Below are positions 28,037 to 39,000 of a stretch of 64,000 nucleotides of DNA, piece after piece. This stretch comes from Bacteroidaceae bacterium (GTDB lineage: Bacteria; Bacteroidota; Bacteroidia; Bacteroidales; Bacteroidaceae). The notes beneath the pieces are model-generated. The model was not told where the DNA came from and made no database searches. It saw nothing but the letters and a program-made list of their open reading frames with translations. The DNA is taken from contig JAFWYF010000006.1 in the NCBI GenBank assembly GCA_017522785.1, forward strand, positions 1 through 64,000, written 5' to 3'. A program made the translations under genes and the position numbers. Position 1 is the first letter of the stretch. Each line of letters begins with the position of its first letter.

Positions 28037-29212
28037 CTATTCTTTCAAATAGTATTTGTCGCCCGACAATATCTGTTTAATGCGGCGAATTAACTCTTCG
28101 CCTTGCATAGTAAATGATATTGCTCTGCCTTCGGGGTCTACAAGAATCATTGTGGGAATCATCTGCACACCTAACAATACAGCCGAAGGCGATTTCCATC
28201 CAATCAGGTCGCTACTGTGAACCCAGCCTTCACGATTCATATCGTTTGCCACAATGGTGTCGTTCCATGCTGTAGCCTCTTTGTCCAAAGAGAAACTAAT
28301 AATGGTAAAGTTATCTTTGTATTCACGTGTCTCGTCGTACAGGCGCTTTAAATTGGGTATCTCTTTACGGCAAGGGCTACACCAGCTAGCCCAAAAATCG
28401 AGTAGCACATATTTACCTCTATAATCGGATAGGTAGGTTTTAGTTCCATCGCGCAGTGGCAGGGTTATATCGGGTAACTCACCACCTTCTTTCAATTCGC
28501 GTGCACGTACAGAATTGTTCAATGCACGATAGTAGGGGTGTTTGTGTAGCGATACCGACATGCTGTTAAGCAACTGCTCTGCATAAGCATCACCCAACAT
28601 GTGCAAAATCTCACGTTCTGCCATTAGTGGCGCCATTGGCGATGAGTTGTTGTCGAGAATGAACTTAATTCGTTGTGAATTACATTTAATAATAGATAAT
28701 GCTCCTTCACGCATACGGTATCTAAGCCCTTCTTCGCTATCCATCCATTCTTTTGTATGTCGTTTTTTGAGTTGCTCAACTGTGTCTAATTGCTCCTGTA
28801 TGCAATTGTTGTAGATTGCTTTATACTCTGTATATAGGTCGTTGTTCTGTGTACCGCTTACAACACTGTTTGAAGGGTATGCAGCCTTCTCTGTTTTTAT
28901 ATTTATTTCGCCCGGTTCAATAAAAACTTGTATGGCTCCATTGTCGAAACCGGTAATCATATAGAGTTTAACCGGCTCATTGGGTTGCATTTTATACTTG
29001 AAACTATACTTTCCTTTTTTTACTTTTGCCGAATCGATATTTCTAAAATGGTCGTATTCATCTATTTCTGTAAGATAAACCTTTTTTATAACATCTTTCG
29101 AGAAACTTAGTGCGTCGTTTGCAATCTCTCCTTTAATTGTACAAATCTCTTGTGCTTGCACTGTGAAAAGTGCCATTACGGCTACAGCTGATATAATAAA
29201 TTTATGTAACAT
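28037..29212 (-). CDS. TlpA-type secreted thioredoxin with DUF4369-like N-terminus (third copy)
   Basis: The last of three tandem paralogues. I prefer the ATG at 29212 (391 residues) because it starts a normal signal peptide (MLHKFIISAVAVMALFTVQAQ). The ATG at 29245 would add 11 residues and overlap the previous gene. An N-terminal domain (about 22-240) resembles DUF4369, with VKLYMITGFDNGAIQVFIEPGEINI. The C-terminal thioredoxin/AhpC-TSA domain has the active site WASWCSPCRKEIP (Cys pair CSPC near 278) and the cis-proline stretch MIPTMILVDPEGRAI. It is likely periplasmic or on the outer surface; redox partner unknown. It closes the SusCD operon. Confidence 0.85.
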   Translation of the reverse strand: MLHKFIISAVAVMALFTVQAQEICTIKGEIANDALSFSKDVIKKVYLTEIDEYDHFRNIDSAKVKKGKYSFKYKMQPNEPVKLYMITGFDNGAIQVFIEPGEINIKTEKAAYPSNSVVSGTQNNDLYTEYKAIYNNCIQEQLDTVEQLKKRHTKEWMDSEEGLRYRMREGALSIIKCNSQRIKFILDNNSSPMAPLMAEREILHMLGDAYAEQLLNSMSVSLHKHPYYRALNNSVRARELKEGGELPDITLPLRDGTKTYLSDYRGKYVLLDFWASWCSPCRKEIPNLKRLYDETREYKDNFTIISFSLDKEATAWNDTIVANDMNREGWVHSSDLIGWKSPSAVLLGVQMIPTMILVDPEGRAISFTMQGEELIRRIKQILSGDKYYLKE

Positions 29213-29237
29213 GGTATTGTATCTCTTTATTATATTG

Positions 29238-30398
29238 TTATTCATACTTTTCTACTCCATCGATAATATTCTTTATCTTCTTAACCATTGCTTCGCCTCG
29301 CAGTTCAAATGCAATAACTCTGCCTTGTGGACTCAAAAGAACGGTGTAAGGTACTCCTTCTACATTGAATAGTTTTGCAGCTTCGCTGTTCCACCCTTTT
29401 AGCGCCGATATATGTAACCAATTATTGTGAGTGAGAGAGTTCTTCTCTATGCAGTTTTTCCAATCTTTCTCCTTGCTGTCTATTGAATAACTGAGCACAA
29501 TAAATTTATCATTTTTCTCGGAGTATGAAAGTGCCTCCTTAATAAATGGGAATTCGCGACGGCATGGTGCACACCAACTCGCCCAAAAGTCGAGTAGAAC
29601 ATATTTTCCTTTTAGGTCGGACAAGCTAACCTCCTTACCATCTGTTGTAAAACCTGTAATATCGGGAGCAATATTGCCAACTTTTAGTTCTGCAGCTCTT
29701 ATTTGGTTCATCACCTCTTTATACATGTGATGACTATGCAAATGGTCGGGTACTGAGCGCAGGAATTGTCGTTCTATCACCTTGGGAGTGAACATTGGGA
29801 ATAATGAATATTTTATTATATACAATGCTACTGGTGAGTCAATATTCTTATATACAAAATCTATTATAGCAATTTTTGTATAAAGGTTATTGGAGTAGAA
29901 GACAGAACTTTGTTGTTCCATATGCTTCTTAGGGTCGTTGGCAACATCTTCGGGTAGCTTGTTAATGAAATCTTTCATTCGTTTTGTTCCCTCTTTTATT
30001 GCTCGGGAGTTTATGTCTTTATACTCTTGATAGACTTCATTGGCCGGAGTGCCACCTATGCGCGATGCTGTAGGAAAACGTGCATCTAACTGTGTAATGG
30101 TTATATCACCCTCTTCTAGGAAAATTTGTATACCACCATTGTCAAAGCCGGTAATATCGTAAACATCCAATTTGTCGGGAACGTTTCCTGTGAAGCGGAA
30201 TTTACCATTTTCGACATTGGCGGAATCTAATGTAATGAGTTCGTCGCCAACATATTGTGTCAGGAATACTGTTTTTACTACAGCACTGCTGAAACGAAGC
30301 GAGTCGCACTCAAACTCTCCTACGATAGTGAATTTACTTTCTTGTGCCTGCACAGTACCGGCTATCAGTACAAAAAGTGCAAAAAGTGTTTTCCTCAT
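29238..30398 (-). CDS. TlpA-type secreted thioredoxin with DUF4369-like N-terminus (second copy)
   Basis: A 386-residue paralogue of its neighbours. The signal peptide ends near GTVQAQ (residue 19). The N-terminal DUF4369-like domain has VYDITGFDNGGIQIFLEEGDITI, nearly the same wording as the third copy. The thioredoxin domain has WASWCAPCRREFP (CAPC near residue 275) and VPYTVLLSPQGRVIAFELRGE with the cis-proline. The active-site dipeptide differs from the other two copies (GP and SP), which would shift redox potential. It starts 14 bp after the first copy. The role is unknown; see the operon finding. Confidence 0.87.
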   Translation of the reverse strand: MRKTLFALFVLIAGTVQAQESKFTIVGEFECDSLRFSSAVVKTVFLTQYVGDELITLDSANVENGKFRFTGNVPDKLDVYDITGFDNGGIQIFLEEGDITITQLDARFPTASRIGGTPANEVYQEYKDINSRAIKEGTKRMKDFINKLPEDVANDPKKHMEQQSSVFYSNNLYTKIAIIDFVYKNIDSPVALYIIKYSLFPMFTPKVIERQFLRSVPDHLHSHHMYKEVMNQIRAAELKVGNIAPDITGFTTDGKEVSLSDLKGKYVLLDFWASWCAPCRREFPFIKEALSYSEKNDKFIVLSYSIDSKEKDWKNCIEKNSLTHNNWLHISALKGWNSEAAKLFNVEGVPYTVLLSPQGRVIAFELRGEAMVKKIKNIIDGVEKYE

Positions 30399-30412
30399 AA
30401 TATCTATAATTG

Positions 30413-31516
30413 TTATTTTAATCTTTCCTGTATAAATGTTCTTAGAGCTTCGCCACGTAGTTCCGATGCTATTATACGATTGTTCTCGTCTAACACAAAT
30501 AGAGCCGGAATACCAGTTACATTATATTTACGTGCAACTTCGCATTGCCATCCCTTTAACGATGAAATATTTATCCATTTCAGCCCGTCTTTCTCAATAG
30601 CACCTTTCCACTTATCGGATTTGTTGTCGAGTGAGACGCCAATAATTTCTAATCCTTTGTCGTGGAACTCCTCATATAGTTTACGCAATGATGGGTTGTT
30701 CATACGGCATGGACCACACCAGCTAGCCCAAAAGTCTATTATTTTTATTTTGCCCGGAACTTTGCTCATGGTAACCTCGTTGCCATCGGGGTCTGCAAGG
30801 GTAAAATCGGGTGCCGGAGCATTCTTTGCTGTATCTTCCAGACGTTCAATACGCTCCTTAATGATGCGCCCATACTGTGATTCTTTGGCTTTTGCACCCA
30901 TGTTTTCGTAAATACTACTACTTTCGCTTAATCCCATTTCGCGCATTGCAATGTTTGAGTACATTGTATATGCTGTTATGATATTATCATTAGCCGACAA
31001 GAATTCGGCTGTTGTGGTTCTAAGCAACTCCTTTTCTCTTCTAAGTGTGTCGTTTGTGGCACTAGCACTACGGAATTTGTTGTTTTTACGCAGGTCGGCA
31101 TAACGCGCTTCTATCTCGTTTATGCGATTACGCATTGAATCCGATTTGTGCAAGTGGTTGTTGTATGCATCGTTTAATATACCACCTTTTATATACGACT
31201 TGTCGCTGTTGCTAAGAAATGCATCATATTTTGCTCCCGGCTCTGCAATCATTGTAAAGCCTCCTTGATATCCCTCGAGCATAATATTGGTTACCATAGG
31301 CTCTGATATCACATAGTTTATACTAAAACGAGATTTGTTAAATGGGGTAGATGATAATGTATCTACCTCGTCTAAACTCTTTTGAGTAATAACGTGGAGA
31401 ATACCCTTTTTTATACCATCGGTCTTACCCTTTATTACTACCTCGTTTTTTTGCTGTGCATTACTCAATAATATGCTACCTAAAATGAATAATGCTGTTA
31501 ATAATATATTTCTCAT
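30413..31516 (-). CDS. TlpA-type secreted thioredoxin with DUF4369-like N-terminus (first copy)
   Basis: A 367-residue protein with signal peptide (cleavage near LLSNAQ, residue 20), a DUF4369-like N-terminal domain (EVVIKGKTDGIKKGILHVI; NIMLEGYQGGFTMIAEPGAKYDAF) and a C-terminal thioredoxin domain with WASWCGPCRMNNP (CGPC near 267) and ITGIPALFVLDENNRIIASELRGE-type ending. Its start overlaps the stop of the PKD-like lipoprotein gene as ATGA, so translation is coupled. It is the most divergent of the three copies and has the classical thioredoxin dipeptide GP. Confidence 0.87.
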   Translation of the reverse strand: MRNILLTALFILGSILLSNAQQKNEVVIKGKTDGIKKGILHVITQKSLDEVDTLSSTPFNKSRFSINYVISEPMVTNIMLEGYQGGFTMIAEPGAKYDAFLSNSDKSYIKGGILNDAYNNHLHKSDSMRNRINEIEARYADLRKNNKFRSASATNDTLRREKELLRTTTAEFLSANDNIITAYTMYSNIAMREMGLSESSSIYENMGAKAKESQYGRIIKERIERLEDTAKNAPAPDFTLADPDGNEVTMSKVPGKIKIIDFWASWCGPCRMNNPSLRKLYEEFHDKGLEIIGVSLDNKSDKWKGAIEKDGLKWINISSLKGWQCEVARKYNVTGIPALFVLDENNRIIASELRGEALRTFIQERLK

Positions 31517-33231
31517 AAACTATAGTCCTTGGGTTTATAAAGATAGATATGTGCAAATTGTAAATCTTTTATTTTTCCAAACTTTTCTCCATTAATATCC
31601 TTGTCGTAGAATACAGCAGGTACACCTTTTTCAACGTCGGCTGCGTTGTTGAGATAAATCTCGGCAACAGCACCTTCATCTCCTTTATTCATTCCAATGC
31701 TCAAATATCTCCCCAAATCGCCCGAGAAGTCGCAACTATCTTCGGTGCGGAACTTAATAACCGATATTGTATACTCTTCAGGAGCTGTATAAATGATCAT
31801 CCTATCGCCGTTAGATACATTGTAGCGATATACAATATTTCCATCGGCATAGAACAGATAATTATTTGTGAACCACGAGTTAAACACAATAGTATTAAGA
31901 TTACTACCAGGATTAAAGTTTCTCATCTCTTCGCATCTAATACTGTAGATTGCTTTTGTACCATTTGCGATGCTACCTTTTCCATCCTCGTCCAACGATG
32001 TCAGTTCGTAGCGGTAGAACCTGTTTGTTGCTTCATCTTGGAATATAAAATATGGTTTCGAGGTACTATAGTTCTGTCGATACTGTATATATGCATAAAC
32101 AGCTTTCATTCCGGCAGGAGATTTGTCTACCTCGTTGAAATCAACAAATGCATCGAGTATGGGGCTCGATAATTTCTCATAATTGGGGTCATTCATCTCA
32201 TCCTCGCATTTTGCATAATTGTCTCTTTTCGACATGTAAAGAAAACGGTTGTTCTTTGCATCCCACAATACAAAACGGTTTTCGGTTATTGTTGCTGCGG
32301 TTATCATATAGTCCGACTGATGCCCTGTACTACTGGTTTCGCCCTCAACCAATGCTGTTGCTGGTTTGTAAATAGATGGAACCATGTTGCCTATATAGAA
32401 CTGTCCATCTTTAGATAGCACTATGCGATACAGGCTGCTGTTCGATTGGTCGCCGGTCTGTATATTTCTGTCGAAAATAAACATTTCGTTCTCCGGCTTA
32501 AAGATTGTTGGGTTAAAGAACTTGACATCCAAACCAAATGGGTTGTAGGCTGTTGCTTGTGAGTTGGAGTGGAATACTGTAAGAGTACTAACCTCTTTAG
32601 TAATCCACGCACCTGTTTTGTTGCTCAAATCCAAATATGTGGAATATGATAATCCTTCGGCATCGAGGTGTGGATTTTCGCCCGGATGAATAAGTCCATG
32701 AGCATCTGTATAGACTATTGTGTCGTTGCCAATTACCTCAATGTTACCCAATTTTCTCTCACCCTCATCGCCATGTAGCACAAAAAGGCTGTTTTTGAAT
32801 ATGGGGCGAGTACGAACAATGAACTTGCTATATCTTGACAATGTTGTCTCTGTATCGTACACTTGTAGGAATATGTCGTATTCAGAACTTTTGCCAATGG
32901 GTAGTTCTATGTCCAAATACCCATTAGTCTCTATGGTGTCTGTAACATTCTTACCCTCTTCGTTAATATAACTAACATTCCAATAGAAATGCAACTTATC
33001 GTAATTTTCGGCCAATGTTTGGTCGATATGTGCCTCTATACGTTGTACTCTTTCGTTTTCATTAAACGGTTGTTGCACTTCAATAAGGCTGCCATCTACC
33101 GATTCTATTATAGATGGTGTGAACGTTATGTCGTTGATTTTGTTCGTAGGTGCATAATCGTAGTTACCCTTGTCCTCGTAACAGCCAACAAGTACACACG
33201 CTAATAAAAATATATATAATACCTTTTTCAT
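31513..33231 (-). CDS. PKD-like family lipoprotein of the SusCD operon
   Basis: A 572-residue surface or outer-membrane lipoprotein (lipobox VLVGC, Cys17). It begins CYEDKGNYDYAPTNKINDITF, the usual opening of the Bacteroidales PKD-like lipoproteins found after SusD and DUF4843 genes. The N-terminal 150 residues look like Ig/PKD strands (DKLHFYWNVSYINEEGK, DIFLQVYDTETTLSRYSKFIV). The rest is rich in propeller-like strands (SLYRIVLSKDGQFYIGNMV, NRFLYMSKRDN, RFYRYELTSLDEDG). In known SusCD complexes such accessory lipoproteins sit on the transporter and help bind ligand; that role is inferred. It overlaps the first TlpA gene by 4 bp. Confidence 0.8.
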   Translation of the reverse strand: MKKVLYIFLLACVLVGCYEDKGNYDYAPTNKINDITFTPSIIESVDGSLIEVQQPFNENERVQRIEAHIDQTLAENYDKLHFYWNVSYINEEGKNVTDTIETNGYLDIELPIGKSSEYDIFLQVYDTETTLSRYSKFIVRTRPIFKNSLFVLHGDEGERKLGNIEVIGNDTIVYTDAHGLIHPGENPHLDAEGLSYSTYLDLSNKTGAWITKEVSTLTVFHSNSQATAYNPFGLDVKFFNPTIFKPENEMFIFDRNIQTGDQSNSSLYRIVLSKDGQFYIGNMVPSIYKPATALVEGETSSTGHQSDYMITAATITENRFVLWDAKNNRFLYMSKRDNYAKCEDEMNDPNYEKLSSPILDAFVDFNEVDKSPAGMKAVYAYIQYRQNYSTSKPYFIFQDEATNRFYRYELTSLDEDGKGSIANGTKAIYSIRCEEMRNFNPGSNLNTIVFNSWFTNNYLFYADGNIVYRYNVSNGDRMIIYTAPEEYTISVIKFRTEDSCDFSGDLGRYLSIGMNKGDEGAVAEIYLNNAADVEKGVPAVFYDKDINGEKFGKIKDLQFAHIYLYKPKDYSL

Positions 33232-33262
33232 GTTATTGCTGTTTTAGTTCTTTTTTAGTAGT

Positions 33263-34561
33263 TTATTCTATAACTATTTCGGGAAATGAGAAATTGTAGG
33301 TACCAGCCGGTGCTACATTGTATGCCTCTATAAACGCTTTATAGCACTCTTTCATTGCTTCCTCACCACCAACTTTGTCGTCCCATACGGCATTGGGGTT
33401 AGAGCCCCATGTTCTCTTTAATGGGAACATTTGCCAAAGCATGAATTTGTTACCAGCTTCATCTTGCTTTTTAATCCATGTTTTTATCATGAATTTGTAT
33501 TTTTCATCGCTATATTCTCCATAGTATGATGTTGGCTTTGCACCACCACCAATACCATCGCTAGTCCAACATGCTGGTTGAACAACATCGTAATCAACAT
33601 CGTAGTACATGGGATACCAACAGTTCTTCTCAAAAGCACTCACAGACAATCCTCGGCTAAAGTTAAGATTATACTCATTCATCATTGTTATGATAGATTG
33701 CTTGTGCATATCTTCAACCTTATCTTCGTTGCTGAGTAACTCAAATTCATTTATAGTGCTTACTCCCATTGTGTTTTTTAACTCAATGAACAGCGAATTA
33801 CTGTACTCTCCTAAATACCTATCATGTAAATCTCCCCAATATTCGGGTTTTTCGTATGTACAATTGTTATTAAAAGGTATGTCAATTGTTATGGTTTCTC
33901 CATCCATTTGTAATCGACGTAACTCTTTGATAGTCTCTTGATTATACGATTTAAGTATAGCTTCCTCCTTCAGTGCATCTTCGTTTGCAAAGTTATTGTC
34001 TTGTAAAACGTTTGCAATAAAAACATATTTCTCAGGAGTCCACTCTCCAAGATATCTGAATGCCGTAGATGTGTTGCTCCAGTTTTGTGGTGCCTCGTAA
34101 GACTCTTTTACATATATATATACTTCGCCGTTTCCTGTTATTCCGGCACCAAGACCTTCGGGGTCGTCATAGTCCAAATATACACATATAGCATATTCGG
34201 TATCAGTCTCTGTTGGGCGAATGATATCTATTGTTACCTCCTTTTCATACTCTTTATTTGCAAATGTAACCTCGGGCAAAACAATCTCTGCTTCGGGATA
34301 TTCGTCTATAGGCTTTGTTCTTAGAACAGCTTTGCGCGATTCATCGGTCAAATAGCCTAATAGTTTTAACCTCACAGGTAACTCTATCTTGTCGGGGTTG
34401 CCAACAGGGTAATTGGCAAAATTTATATTGTTATAGCGCTCCGATGTAAAATATACTCCATTATGACTTCCATCGTAGAAGTCGGGGTCTTCTTTGCTAC
34501 ATGCAGCTAAAGTTAATAATACAAGGCCCAGAAGTAATTTCATATAACTATTTAATTTCAT
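33263..34561 (-). CDS. DUF4843 family lipoprotein of the SusCD operon
   Basis: A 432-residue lipoprotein (lipobox LTLAAC, Cys21 from the first ATG; a second ATG six codons later is also possible). The opening KEDPDFYDGSHNGVYFTSERYNNINFANYP and the Calx-beta-like strands (IELPVRLKLLGYLTDESRKAVLRT, TDTEYAICVYLDYDDPEG) are typical of DUF4843 proteins, which nearly always lie next to SusCD and PKD-like lipoprotein genes. It sits 38 bp after susD and 31 bp before the PKD-like gene. It is probably an accessory subunit of the transporter at the cell surface; ligand unknown. Confidence 0.8.
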   Translation of the reverse strand: MKLNSYMKLLLGLVLLTLAACSKEDPDFYDGSHNGVYFTSERYNNINFANYPVGNPDKIELPVRLKLLGYLTDESRKAVLRTKPIDEYPEAEIVLPEVTFANKEYEKEVTIDIIRPTETDTEYAICVYLDYDDPEGLGAGITGNGEVYIYVKESYEAPQNWSNTSTAFRYLGEWTPEKYVFIANVLQDNNFANEDALKEEAILKSYNQETIKELRRLQMDGETITIDIPFNNNCTYEKPEYWGDLHDRYLGEYSNSLFIELKNTMGVSTINEFELLSNEDKVEDMHKQSIITMMNEYNLNFSRGLSVSAFEKNCWYPMYYDVDYDVVQPACWTSDGIGGGAKPTSYYGEYSDEKYKFMIKTWIKKQDEAGNKFMLWQMFPLKRTWGSNPNAVWDDKVGGEEAMKECYKAFIEAYNVAPAGTYNFSFPEIVIE

Positions 34562-34599
34562 ATCTTTCTTCTTTTAAAATCGGTTACGTATCTGCTTCT

Positions 34600-36060
34600 T
34601 CAGTTTTCGGGTTGTTCGGTTGTTTCTTTGTCCGTTTCATCCTCGGTCCATCCATATTCCTTCTCTCTATCGGGTAATGGGAATACGAAACGCTCTTCGG
34701 TCATAGTTACCTCGGGTTTGTGTACAAGTGATGTTGTAACACCATGGCTCTTAAGGAAATAGAAATATTGTCCTTCTGCATAAAACTCTTTACGATATTC
34801 ACTCTCTAGTGCTGCCAAACGCTCTTCGGCTGTGTTGCATTTAAGATTGTTTGCCGACGAAATTCCTCGTCTGTTACGTATCAAGTTTAGATAATAAGCC
34901 GATTCATCGCCTTCGCTACACTCGCAAACTATGTAATACATCTCTGGAAGACGAATAAGAGGAATTACTTCCTTGTCGTTCTTTGCATATTTATTTGTTA
35001 CAGCCATTTGCAATGCGCTATTTCTTAGGAATGCACTGTTTCTGGCACGCATATCATCACTTTCTGAACCGTTTGTTTCGAATATAATATCTATTGTTTT
35101 GAATTCTATGTAGTGCTTAGACGCTATTTTGTCGCCCGTTGCAAAGTAGTTCGATGTGAAATTTGTCATCTGATACATGTTAATACCGCATAGAACCTCA
35201 TTAAACAATATTGGGTCTTCGTCGTTACTGCTTTGGATATCCAAACCGCAATTATCTATAACTTCCAGTGCTAGAGTTTTTGCCTCGCTGGTGTTACCGG
35301 CATAATTATATACACGTGCAAGAGTTGCATTTACTGCATGGTAGTTGAAACGGTAGCGTCTGTCGATGCTGGCATTCACCCCTTGTCCAAGTTCTGTCTC
35401 CTTTTCAAAACTTAAGCACTCTTTTGCCTCTTTAAGGTCTTTGATGATGTTTTCCACAATTTTGCTTGCAGGCAAAAGTGGTTGTTTTGATTTGTCAGCT
35501 ACAATACGGTATGGGATACACTTTGTTTCGCGTACATCGGGGTTACCCGCATAGTTCATGGGGCCCCATCCGCGTAAGAGGTCAAAATGAATATAGGCAC
35601 GTATAGCCAATGCTTCACCACGTATCATGTTGCGAGTATTGTCATCTAATATAATCTCTTCTCCTTTATTATCGAGCCATTTAAGCAGGTTATTAGCATT
35701 TGCAATTATATTGTACGATGTTTGCCAAACATTCTCTAATCGTCCTTTTGTGTTATAACCACCACTGGTCGATTGGGTGTAATTGTAAACAGATAAATTA
35801 CTGTTTGTTCCCTCTGGTATAAAATCGTATAATTGCACTAATTGATCGAGTAGAGCAAATGTCATGTCTGCTCCATACGAATTCTCTTCGGTCATAAGTA
35901 TATATAAACCGGCAAGTGAACTCATGAAACCATTTTCACTTTGATATAAATCCTCGGCTTTTATATCGGTTTTAGGGCTTATGTCGAACCAATCGGAACA
36001 TGAACCGAGTGTGATTATGCAACATAGTCCGGCAACAAGTATATTTAATATTTTTTTCAT
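34600..36060 (-). CDS. SusD/RagB family ligand-binding lipoprotein
   Basis: A 486-residue SusD-like lipoprotein (lipobox TLGSC, Cys21). The family opening DWFDISPKTDIKAEDLYQSENGFMSSLAGLY, the helical TPR-like core (LRGEALAIRAYIHFDLLRGWGPM; YHAVNATLARVYNYAG) and the late RLPEMYYIVCECSEGDESAYYLNLIRNRRG motif followed by EYRKEFYAEGQYFYFLK are all present. It forms the lid over the SusC barrel and captures ligand at the surface. It is 28 bp after susC. SusD sequence does not reveal the ligand; the nearby set of accessory lipoproteins and the absence of glycoside hydrolases argue against a classical polysaccharide locus. Confidence 0.92.
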   Translation of the reverse strand: MKKILNILVAGLCCIITLGSCSDWFDISPKTDIKAEDLYQSENGFMSSLAGLYILMTEENSYGADMTFALLDQLVQLYDFIPEGTNSNLSVYNYTQSTSGGYNTKGRLENVWQTSYNIIANANNLLKWLDNKGEEIILDDNTRNMIRGEALAIRAYIHFDLLRGWGPMNYAGNPDVRETKCIPYRIVADKSKQPLLPASKIVENIIKDLKEAKECLSFEKETELGQGVNASIDRRYRFNYHAVNATLARVYNYAGNTSEAKTLALEVIDNCGLDIQSSNDEDPILFNEVLCGINMYQMTNFTSNYFATGDKIASKHYIEFKTIDIIFETNGSESDDMRARNSAFLRNSALQMAVTNKYAKNDKEVIPLIRLPEMYYIVCECSEGDESAYYLNLIRNRRGISSANNLKCNTAEERLAALESEYRKEFYAEGQYFYFLKSHGVTTSLVHKPEVTMTEERFVFPLPDREKEYGWTEDETDKETTEQPEN

Positions 36061-36088
36061 ATTTGAATTATCGTTTTATTGTGTCTAC

Positions 36089-39000
36089 TTATTTAAATAT
36101 CACAGACATGGATAGTGTGTAGGAACGTGCAAACGGATAATCCAAGCCTCGCTCCATGCGTATCGGTGATAAGCGACAAATATCGTTTGTCGTAAAGTTC
36201 AAAGCAACAACATCGACATTCGCTGTGCGTAGGAATTTGAACTTATCACTTGTTAATCTGTAACCAACGTTTATTGTAGCAAGTTTCATTTCGTTGTCGT
36301 CCATAATGAAACGTGTACTTGCCGGGGTATTGGCTCCATAAGTGCTGAATTTGACATAGCGTACAACATCGCCGGGTTTTTCCCAACGTCCCGAACCTGC
36401 ACGACGGTCGAGGTTGTATGCAATGTTGCTGTTCTCTATCTTTTCGACCAATGTGCTATTATATACTATTCCACCCCACTTGTAGGTGAAACCAAGTGCG
36501 CATGAAAAATCTTTCCAGTTAATAGATGTGTGAATTGTTCCACTTACATCGGGGTTAGTATCGCCAATGGGCACTTTGTCTGCTGAGTCCCAAACAAATG
36601 TTTTTTCTCCATTACGTTTCAAATAGACCTCATTTCCTGTTACCGGGTCAATACCCAACGAACGTACCGCGTACAATGTTGTTGTCGATTGTCCCTCCTG
36701 ATATATTGGCAGAGGTGCTTCGGCCGATTTCAACTGTTCTTCGTTTATCTTTCTTAAGTAATCGGAAACTTTGCGAATCTTGTTCTTGTTATGGTTAGCA
36801 TTAACGTTAATAGTCCAATTGAATTGTTGGCGGAGATTTTGTATAGCAATAATATTCAGCGACGCATCGAAACCGGTGTTTTGCAGTTCTCCGGCGTTCA
36901 TTGTTATTGAACTAAAGCCGGTAGATGGTGCAAGGTCGTAGTTGGTGAGCAACTCTTTTGTAATATTATTGTAATAGTTTAAACTGAAGTTGATACGGTT
37001 CTTCCAGAATCCAAAATCCAAAGATAAACTTGTGTTGTGTGTCTGTGCCCATCCAAGTTCTGTATTATTAAGTCCTGCAAGTACAGCACCTAGTACTGGG
37101 AATGAATTGTAGGGTTTCATAGTGTTGGAATAGGTGTAGAACTCTATGGCTTCGTATGGGCTAAAGTTCTGCTCTCCTGTAACACCATAACTTGCTCTAA
37201 GCACAAGGTTCGATACATATCCTTGCAACCACTTCTCATTATGTGCATTCCAACGTGTTCCAACAGACCAGAAAGGTACTAAATCGTGGTCGGAATAGCG
37301 AGATGATGACTCTCCACTAATATTAAAATCGAATGAGTAGCGATTGTCGTAGCTGTATGACAGCTGTCCAATGAGTCCCATAGAACGAGATTTTGCTTCT
37401 GTTCCGCTAGGGTTGATATCCATCTTATTACCAAAGATAAAGTCGTCCATGTGTGAATCGGGGTATCCTGTTGCAGCCAAATTCACATAGTTGTTTCCAT
37501 CTTCATTAATTGTCCAGTTACCAAAAACGCTTAGTAAGTGTTTGTTGAGTACAAAGTTGTAGTTTACACCAAAGTTACCCGACCAAGAAGTCATCTCACC
37601 GGTACTTTTGCTATAACTACCTTTTCGTGTAAGGTCTGTCTCTGTAACAAAGCTTGTGTGGTTACTTGGTAGGAATTTATCGGTTGTTGCCATTCCTCTT
37701 GTGTATGACAATTGTCCTGTTACTCGCAGGTTTTTCATAATCATGTATTCGAGGTTTAGGTTCGACGCAATTGTAAAATTGCTTGTTTCGTCTTTAATAC
37801 CAATATTGGCATTGTATAACGGGTTGGTGATGATCATTCCTCGGTAGTTGTCCAACTCCTGCTGATATTTGCCATTTTCGTCTGTTGTAGGATAGTAGGG
37901 GTTGAGGCTTGTATATTGCGAGAATGAACCATAGGGTGAGTTTTGGCCTTGTGATTGAGAAAGGTTTATGCTTGCACGCATAACAAAACGCTCTTTCAAA
38001 TAGGTCATTCCAAAGTTTATACCTTGTGTTCTGCTTTCCGACCCTTTCATTACACCGGGCTGAAAAGCAGCATTCAAGTCGAGGCTATAGCGGAATACAT
38101 CTGTTCCACCTGCTACACCTAGCGAGTGGCGGTGCTGGATTGCTGTTTGCAAAGGTTGAGATAGCCAATATGTATTTACACCTCTTAGAATATTGTACAT
38201 GTATTTGTTATACATGTTCATGTCTAATGCATTGTTTGGGCCGTACATGCCGGCTCTCCACTCTGTATCCAATTTTTCTTTGGCATCCATCATGTTGTAG
38301 TCGGTGAGGTCGGGAGCCTCAACAGTCATTGTTCCGTTGTATGAAACAGACAGTGCTCCGTCGGGGGCAACCTTTGTCTCTACAACAACAACGCCGTTAG
38401 ATGCTCTAGAACCGTAAACGGCTGTTGCTGCAGCATCCTTCAAAATGGTGATGCTCTCTACACGCTCGGGGTCAAGGTCCAATATTCGGCTCATGGGAAC
38501 AATGAATCCATCCAAAACGAATAGTGGAGTGTTAGGACGGCTCGATACGTTGTCGAGCATCAAATCCATACTATTCATTGATGCCGATGTTCCTAGAGAT
38601 TGGTCGCCACGAATTTGAAATTCCGGCTCTGCATTGGGGTCGGAACCTCGTGAGTTGTTCTCTATAACTTTGAAACTTGGGTCAAAGAATTGTAAACTCT
38701 TTAATATATTTGTGGGGTTTAGTTTAAGCAGTTCTGCTCCTTTTACGCTTACATAGTTACCTGTATAGCTGCTCTCTTTACGTTTGCTAATACCTGTTAC
38801 CACAACTTCGTCAATACTGCTGGAACTTTGTTTTAGTGCCAACTCTAAGTTCTTTTCGGGGCGTAGAATTTGTTTAGAGAGTGGCTCGTAACCCATGTAT
38901 GTAATACGAATAGACTCCTTGCTTCTCAGGCGCAGGCTGAATTTGCCATCAATGTCGGTTACGGTTCCTTTGCTACCTTTATCACTGCCATTGGTAATCA

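Noticed and set aside
30255-30911. Plus-strand frame of 218 residues opposite two TlpA genes
   Set aside because: It crosses the junction of two real genes on the other strand and has no recognisable domain.
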